Position numbers and translations under genes: made by a program
In this document: one piece after another, positions 58,861 through 64,000 of the stretch
Layout: each line of letters opens with the position of its first letter
Position numbering within the stretch: the stretch's first letter is position 1
The notes under the pieces: model-generated
What the model saw: the letters and a program-made list of their open reading frames with translations, nothing else
Database searches by the model: none
Told to the model about the DNA's origin: nothing
DNA from: Isoetes taiwanensis
Lineage: Eukaryota; Streptophyta; Lycopodiopsida; Isoetales; Isoetaceae
NCBI GenBank assembly: GCA_021234155.1
Contig: JAJEKV010000008.1
Location: 12,923,406 to 12,987,405 of the forward strand
Length of the DNA: 64,000 nucleotides
Direction: 5' to 3'

Positions 58861-59489
58861 AATGGTATAAATTTATCATTAAAGCCACTAAGAATAACTT
58901 ACATAGCCGCCCTTGTAATTTTCAGATATGTACTCATTCCGTCTTTGGGCTTGCACATGCTTAATCTAAGCATGTTACTACTGAAGCGTAGAAGACTTCC
59001 CATTGTCATGCATGCACTTCATTAAAAGTTCATTTTAGTTTTTACTGTAGCAACCGGGTTTATTATTGGCCCCGGCGGGATAATAATCATCGGCCTTGTA
59101 CTTGCCCTTCACTGAATGATGGTTCATGAATACAGATGCAGCCTCAGTTGGTTTGCTCTCTTGCCCCAATGGGCATTACCCGCGTCAGTCTTTCTGGATT
59201 CGATGCGTCTATGGCCGGGGAGGTGCGACTGTGAATTGACTGAAGATTGGCCTTTGTGCACAAACTTTATCAGCAGGGCGTGCGTTAAAAACTATTTTTT
59301 TGTAAGCGAACATTTTGACTTTTTGACACACAAAAGCAGTAAAAGCGAGGCTAAAAGGGCATAAAATCCACAATTAATTAACACTTTTGTTTGTCTTATT
59401 TAAGCTTAAAACACAACAATATTACTAAAATATTAAGGTTAGGGTCCATTCTTTTTTGGCACTAGACACAAGATTAGAAACAATTTTGA

Positions 59490-60260
59490 AACAATATAAT
59501 AAATTTATCGCCCAGAGCTCGGCGGTATAAATTAAGACCGAGATGGCTAACGGGTGGGGTATAAATTTATCGCTCGTTCTTTCCGGCGGTATAAATTTAT
59601 CTGGGTTCGAACACATTACGGTATAAATTTACCCTTAAATTGTTCTTGAGCGGTATAAATTTATCTGCTTCGTCTTTCAGCGGTATAAGTTATCCGCCCT
59701 AAAAACTGCGGTATAAATTTATCTGGATTGTATTGATGCAGGTATAATTACTCTTGCTTCAAACTGCGGCGTATAAATTTATCGCAGAGCGAGCCATCTC
59801 GGTCTTAATTTATCTGCTTTCGAGCACTACCACTCTATGATTAAAAAAAAAGAAACTAAAGCGATGCAGTAGACTTATGTGGCCATGACCGTATGGACTG
59901 GCGTATGAACATTAAGGCAAATAAGAAGAAATTATATAAGGCGGTCCTTGGCGCCGCCCTCCGATGTGCGTATATGGAAAATAGGGTGTGGCGGTAGAAC
60001 TTAAGTACCCTTTAACTAAGTCTTGGATTTTAGTATAACGCGTTTCTCCATAAAGTTTCCAATACAAGTAATGCGTGAGTTTTTGGTATAAATTTATCTA
60101 CGTTTACGTTCTATGTTGCCCTCCTCGCGTATAAATTTATACCATCTCCCGATATAAATTTATCTTGTCTAGCGTAAAGGTTTCCCTTTCTGTATAAATT
60201 TATACCATCTACGTATAAATTTATACCGTCTAGAACTTACGTGGTATAAATTTATGCGAT
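59490..60260. promoter_or_regulatory. Divergent intergenic region with palindrome arrays (right arm)
   Basis: The mirror region of 51,816-52,640. About eleven copies lie at 59,496-59,810 with near 30-bp spacing, and six at 60,085-60,255. Between them, 59,980-60,060 matches 52,020-52,100 inverted. Confidence 0.6.
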
Positions 60261-60639
60261 TATTGGCCTAACTTTTACGAGTTTGGCTCGAGAGAAAAAG
60301 AGCGGCCGAGCCTCAACTCACATTCGCGAGGCTCCCACACGCAATGAGTTTACACCTCCTCCATGGACACCAGAGTAGTCATGAATATTCACAGCTCAGA
60401 CATTCCGGCTTTTTATTTCTGTTGAGCTTACTCGCCTTTGACCACCTCGGCTTCCACCACCAGTTCAATTTACTCCACCACACCTGCTCACGACGTCGTT
60501 TGCCCCCACCAATGCGTTTTACTCCACCCACGGGCTAGAGAGCTCGGACTACCTCCTCCGGTTAATTTTGATGCGTTAAGCCCATAGTCGCGTGTAGGCT
60601 CCCTCCCGGGAGGCAAATTCGCCAACTCCATCCATTTAA

Positions 60640-63310
60640 GCTAAATGGTACTACAACAAGTGGGGGCAGTCGGCGACCACTTATCTCTGTGTTCTCACGA
60701 CGCCGAGGAGCTGGTCAACTTCGTCACCAACCTCGATTACTTTTCCGGAGAGGAAAAGCACCTCCCAGGGACTTTTTTTTTGCCCACATCAAACCTCTCG
60801 GCACATCTACAAGTACACCTCATGTTGATCTCTCAGACGAAGAAACACCTCATGTTGATGTCTCGAGACGAGGAGACCTCCCAAAACCACAAGACTCCAT
60901 GTTAATTCAAAGCCCACCGCAAGTAAGAATCTTAAAAGCGTAATTTACACAAGAAAGCATGTACAGCCGTTAGAAAGAAAAAAACTCATGGGCCGAGGGC
61001 TCACTTTGCGGGCAACACATACAAAGCATTGATGTTCTCGCGTTGTTTTGCTTAAGATTGGACTAAAGGAATTGAGGTTGATTAGGTGATAATTCTGGTT
61101 CAATGACTACTGCTAGACCAAAGGGGCTACTTAGCCTTCAATATTAGGCACGATTGTAGTGAGAAGTTTTACTTACATTTGGTAGCCCGCTAGTACGTCA
61201 AGCGGCCTTCAATTGATTCATGCTTTGGGCGTGACGACTTGACCCTTTGAAGAAAAGGCGACAAGAATCGGGCATTGTACTCTTGCCATTAGGGGTATAT
61301 CGAATTCATGCCCTTCAATGTGTTTCTTGGATGGAAGGTTTCTTTTAAGAGTCTTCGCGAAACTCCCCTACTTGCCCCATGTACCACTTAGTGACAATTT
61401 CCCCCGAAACAAGAAGTCGATAATTATAAGGAGATGTGTGTTGGCTGGAGAGCGCTTTGTGCCGCTACTCTTACTTTCTTGTACTCACGGAAAAAAAGAG
61501 TTCTCAGCGTGTCCATTCTAGAAACACTTAGGATGTACGTTTGTGCTACATACTTTTGAATTAAAAGCTTCCGAGACAAAATGCAGGACACTTCACACTA
61601 AAAAGTAAGCTTCAGGACGTGTTCTTGCCTATGGTTCTAACTAAAAGTAAGTTCTTTTCCTAAGCATATTTTCATTTAGGATGCATTGAAGGGGCGAACA
61701 AACCTGAGAGAACAACAATCTTTGGAAAGGAAAATTGACAAAACATAGGAAAACCTTTGGAACAACCACTCAACTACATATCCGGTTGTTTATTGATGGA
61801 ATGGACCCAGAAGAAGACCACCTACCACATTTTGTCAATGTGTAATACAGGATCTTCTTGAAAGAAGATTTGCTATGTTGTTTAATGGAATGGAATCTTT
61901 ACCAAGCATTTTTGAATTATCAAACATTCATGCTGATCCAAATCTCACTATCACAATATTGAATAACTTCTTTCCAATCTAGAACATATACCACGGTTAC
62001 GTATCTTGACTAGACAACCGACAAGGGAAAATAAGAATGGGCGTTGTTTGCTTCTTTGTGCTATGCTAGTAGAAACAAAATCTTCAGAAGGTGAAGATTG
62101 GTTTCACCTTGTTGGTCATACCACCGATCAAATTGATCAGATGTTGATTAGGTTCTCTAAGCGTCTTGCTTTCGAAAAACCGACTCTACCTAACACAATG
62201 ATTGAGGTTATCCAGATTCCTACAATCCTGAATCCGGTGTCGAGTTATTGGAAGAAACTTTGATTTCAAAGAATGGATTTTTTGGAGATCAACTAGGTCA
62301 CTTGTGCTGTGAGCCCTTGAAACATTACATTTGGCATCGAGATCAAAATTTCCTTGTAGATGCAAGGCCATCTTACAGAAAAAATATGCCACATCCTTTA
62401 GCGATTGGCGGCCCGGTAGTGTTATTCAATTCATTAAGCACCATCCCCAATACTAGTTCCATGCTCTGCCGAATAAATGCCTCTAAAAGCTTGAAAAGAA
62501 ATCACAAAAGTAAAAGGAGGAAAAGGCATTTGACTCAAACAAATCATTGGATTATATTGGAGACAAGTATTCAGTCTGCTCTAACCACTTTGGGGGCGAT
62601 GCTTTATGGTGGCCTCAATTTTTCGACAGCGTGACATGTTGCAAGCTTCTGAGGTAGAAGACCCGGTTACATTCAAGCTGGCCATCTAGGCAAATACTGT
62701 GCAAGTTGAGAGAATCCAAGAGGAACATGTAGAGATATTGGTAGCTCGGATGAAATGCCGATCATATTAGCCTGCGGCCCCAGACAGCCTGACACAACAA
62801 GTTGCTTCAGTATCTGGTTCGGTCTCGAGGGGTTGAGAAAGGAATGCTCATAAATTTCCCGTGATAATGATGAATCTGGGAGGCCATTTGGCTAATAAAA
62901 TGCTTGGAGGTAACAGAAGGATGGAATTCCACTCAATTAAAAGTGCCTTTGGATGAGGAAATTGCGCCGTACTTGGGTGGGAGTTATACTTTGGAGATGG
63001 TAAGCAGTGGGAAAAGGAGCTAAGTCAAAGCAAAGCTGCTAGCATCATAGATCTAGAAGTAAAGGTTCTTGCATATGACTTTGTTACGGCTTTGCTAATA
63101 AGTTCGATTATGGTCCTCAAACTTTAATAAAGGTCGGCATGTGGATTAGACAAACAAGCCAAAAGGTGGCCAAAAGATGATGATGAAGACTCACTTGTAG
63201 GCGGTGAGGGAAGAAGATGGTTTGAGTACATCTAGTTTTGAAGAGGATGAAGGCTGAAGTGATCGGGGAATAAATGAGTCGAGGAGGATGAGATGCATCG
63301 ATCTTCTTTA
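60640..63310 (+). pseudogene. DUF7869-like protein gene, right copy
   Basis: Plus-strand counterpart of the gene at 48.7-51.4 kb. Visible parts are EELVNFVTNLDYFSGEEKHL (60,708-60,770), DGMDPEEDHLPHFVNV (about 61,795-61,845), ENKNGRCLLLCAMLVE and LVGHTTDQIDQMLIRFSKRL (62,020-62,165), and a tail with GGSYTLEMV near 62,975. The GHTH motif reads GHTT here. It is more broken than the left copy; the region 61.0-61.7 kb has several shifts. Confidence 0.55.
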
Positions 63311-63730
63311 CCAAAATGTAAGTTTATCAGATGACTCGAACATGTAAAAACGAAAGTCGCGGTGATGATTATGCAGTCAAAATGTCCTATATTTTTTGAC
63401 AATTTTGTTCATAATTTTGTACAATTTTCACAACCTTGAATATATCGCCTTCTTTGTCACTCTACTACCCTTGCTATTTTTTTGTGCCCTTTTTGCTACA
63501 CACACATAAGTAACTATTTTTTGTTCTAAAAATGGGAGGGATAAAATTGCTATTTGAAATTTTTTACTTGCGGAAGTTATGTTGATCAACCCCTCAAAAA
63601 GGTACCTAAATTAACTAAATTGTCACACCTCTTAAAATGGACTTTTAAGGGAATTTTAGGGAATCTTTCAAAGATTCCTTTTTGAAGTCTTGCGTTCCGA
63701 CAAATAAGTCGTTTCATTTTAAACTTTGTT

Positions 63731-64000
63731 TTCACAAAACAATTGATGGAAAACTTGATAACATCTTGGAATGACTTTCTGAAAATGTAAAAGCAACAAT
63801 TTTCATTGATAAAGTTGTTCATTATACACATATGGTTATTACCCAGCGCCATATAGCGATCTTAAAACACGAGCTTTAAAGCGGCGAGGATAGGTGCAAT
63901 CATTGTCGACATTCTCTTAGCCGAAAACCAATCTTCTGATCATTATGCATGAATTGGAAGTCAAAAAGTTGTTGAATAGCTCAGCAATACGTAACTTGTA
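63731..64000. other. Sequence beyond the composite element
   Basis: About 270 bp with no clear match to the element and no recognised gene. It probably belongs to the right flank. Confidence 0.4.

Larger units (their letters stand above)
56920..63700. repeat. Right arm of the large inverted repeat (inverted Y)
   Basis: Reverse-complement counterpart of 48,300-55,100 carrying the 5' part of a ParB-like gene on minus and a DUF7869-like gene on plus. The outer end (about 63,600-63,690) repeats the palindromic GGAATCTTTCAAAGATTCC seen at about 48,315. Confidence 0.8.
46755..63730. mobile_element. 17-kb composite of two inverted copies of a two-gene element
   Basis: Internal comparison gives segments X (about 46,755-48,300), Y (48,300-55,100), inverted X (55,250-56,920) and inverted Y (56,920-63,700). 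Y pairs with its inverse around a centre near 56.0 kb (positions sum to about 112.0 kb); X pairs with its inverse with a sum of about 103.6 kb. One full unit would be Y plus inverted X (48.3-56.9 kb), with a DUF7869-like gene on minus and a ParB-like gene on plus diverging from a shared intergenic region. Both outer limits carry the same end motif, ATAAGT, a few bases, then TTTCATTTTAAAC pointing outward (inverted at about 46,755-46,800, direct at about 63,695-63,725). The superfamily is unknown to me. Arm divergence suggests an old duplication, though some differences may be sequence error. Confidence 0.75.

Noticed and set aside
46755..63730. Integrated giant-virus or bacterial plasmid segment, suggested by the ParB-like gene
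   Set aside because: No capsid, polymerase, packaging ATPase or plasmid replication gene is visible; the genes have introns, and DUF7869-like proteins are typical of eukaryotic mobile elements in my recollection.

Overview
The window reads as repeat-dense nuclear DNA of a plant-like eukaryote. There are no operons, no ribosome binding sites and no clear single-copy host gene. Almost every coding remnant belongs to a transposable element: plant-type non-LTR retrotransposons (LINEs), a Ty1/Copia element with the usual initiator-Met tRNA primer site, hAT-like non-autonomous elements, and two large DNA elements. From the protein families I remember (FCP1-like phosphatase with Ulp1-like protease, the HGKGEHD transposase-like family, DUF7869-like and ParB-like proteins) I suspect a large-genome spore plant such as a fern, lycophyte or moss. 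That is inference only. I saw no tRNA or rRNA gene and no CRISPR.

Layout: 1-2.9 kb, a decayed LINE on the minus strand. 2.9-10.3 kb, AT-rich repeats, including a family of about 67-bp hairpin repeats, one of them split by a 604-bp hAT-like element with an 8-bp target duplication. 10.36-13.85 kb, a second LINE (minus). 13.96-26.0 kb, an unrecognised element gene ('copy A') split by a 9,933-bp TIR transposon (15,627-25,559). That transposon carries two convergent genes, a transposase-like gene (+) and an FCP1-like/Ulp1-like gene (-). The uninterrupted site exists at 33.3 kb in 'copy B'. 26.44-27.98 kb, a poly(A) retroposed sequence with a 14-bp target duplication. 28-33.2 kb, T-rich non-coding DNA. 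36.5-46.2 kb, a third LINE (minus), interrupted by a complete 5.48-kb Copia element with 5-bp duplications.

46.75-63.73 kb is the most unusual part: a roughly 17-kb composite made of two inverted copies of an unfamiliar two-gene element. One gene resembles DUF7869 proteins; the divergent one carries a ParB-like motif set. The intergenic and intronic spaces are packed with a 16-bp perfect palindrome, GGTATAAATTTATACC, often spaced about 30 bp apart.

Most reading frames are broken by stops and indels. Part of this may be sequence error rather than decay: differences between duplicate copies cluster at CCG/CGG-rich spots, and the right half of the palindrome is altered on the same (+) strand in both inverted arms.
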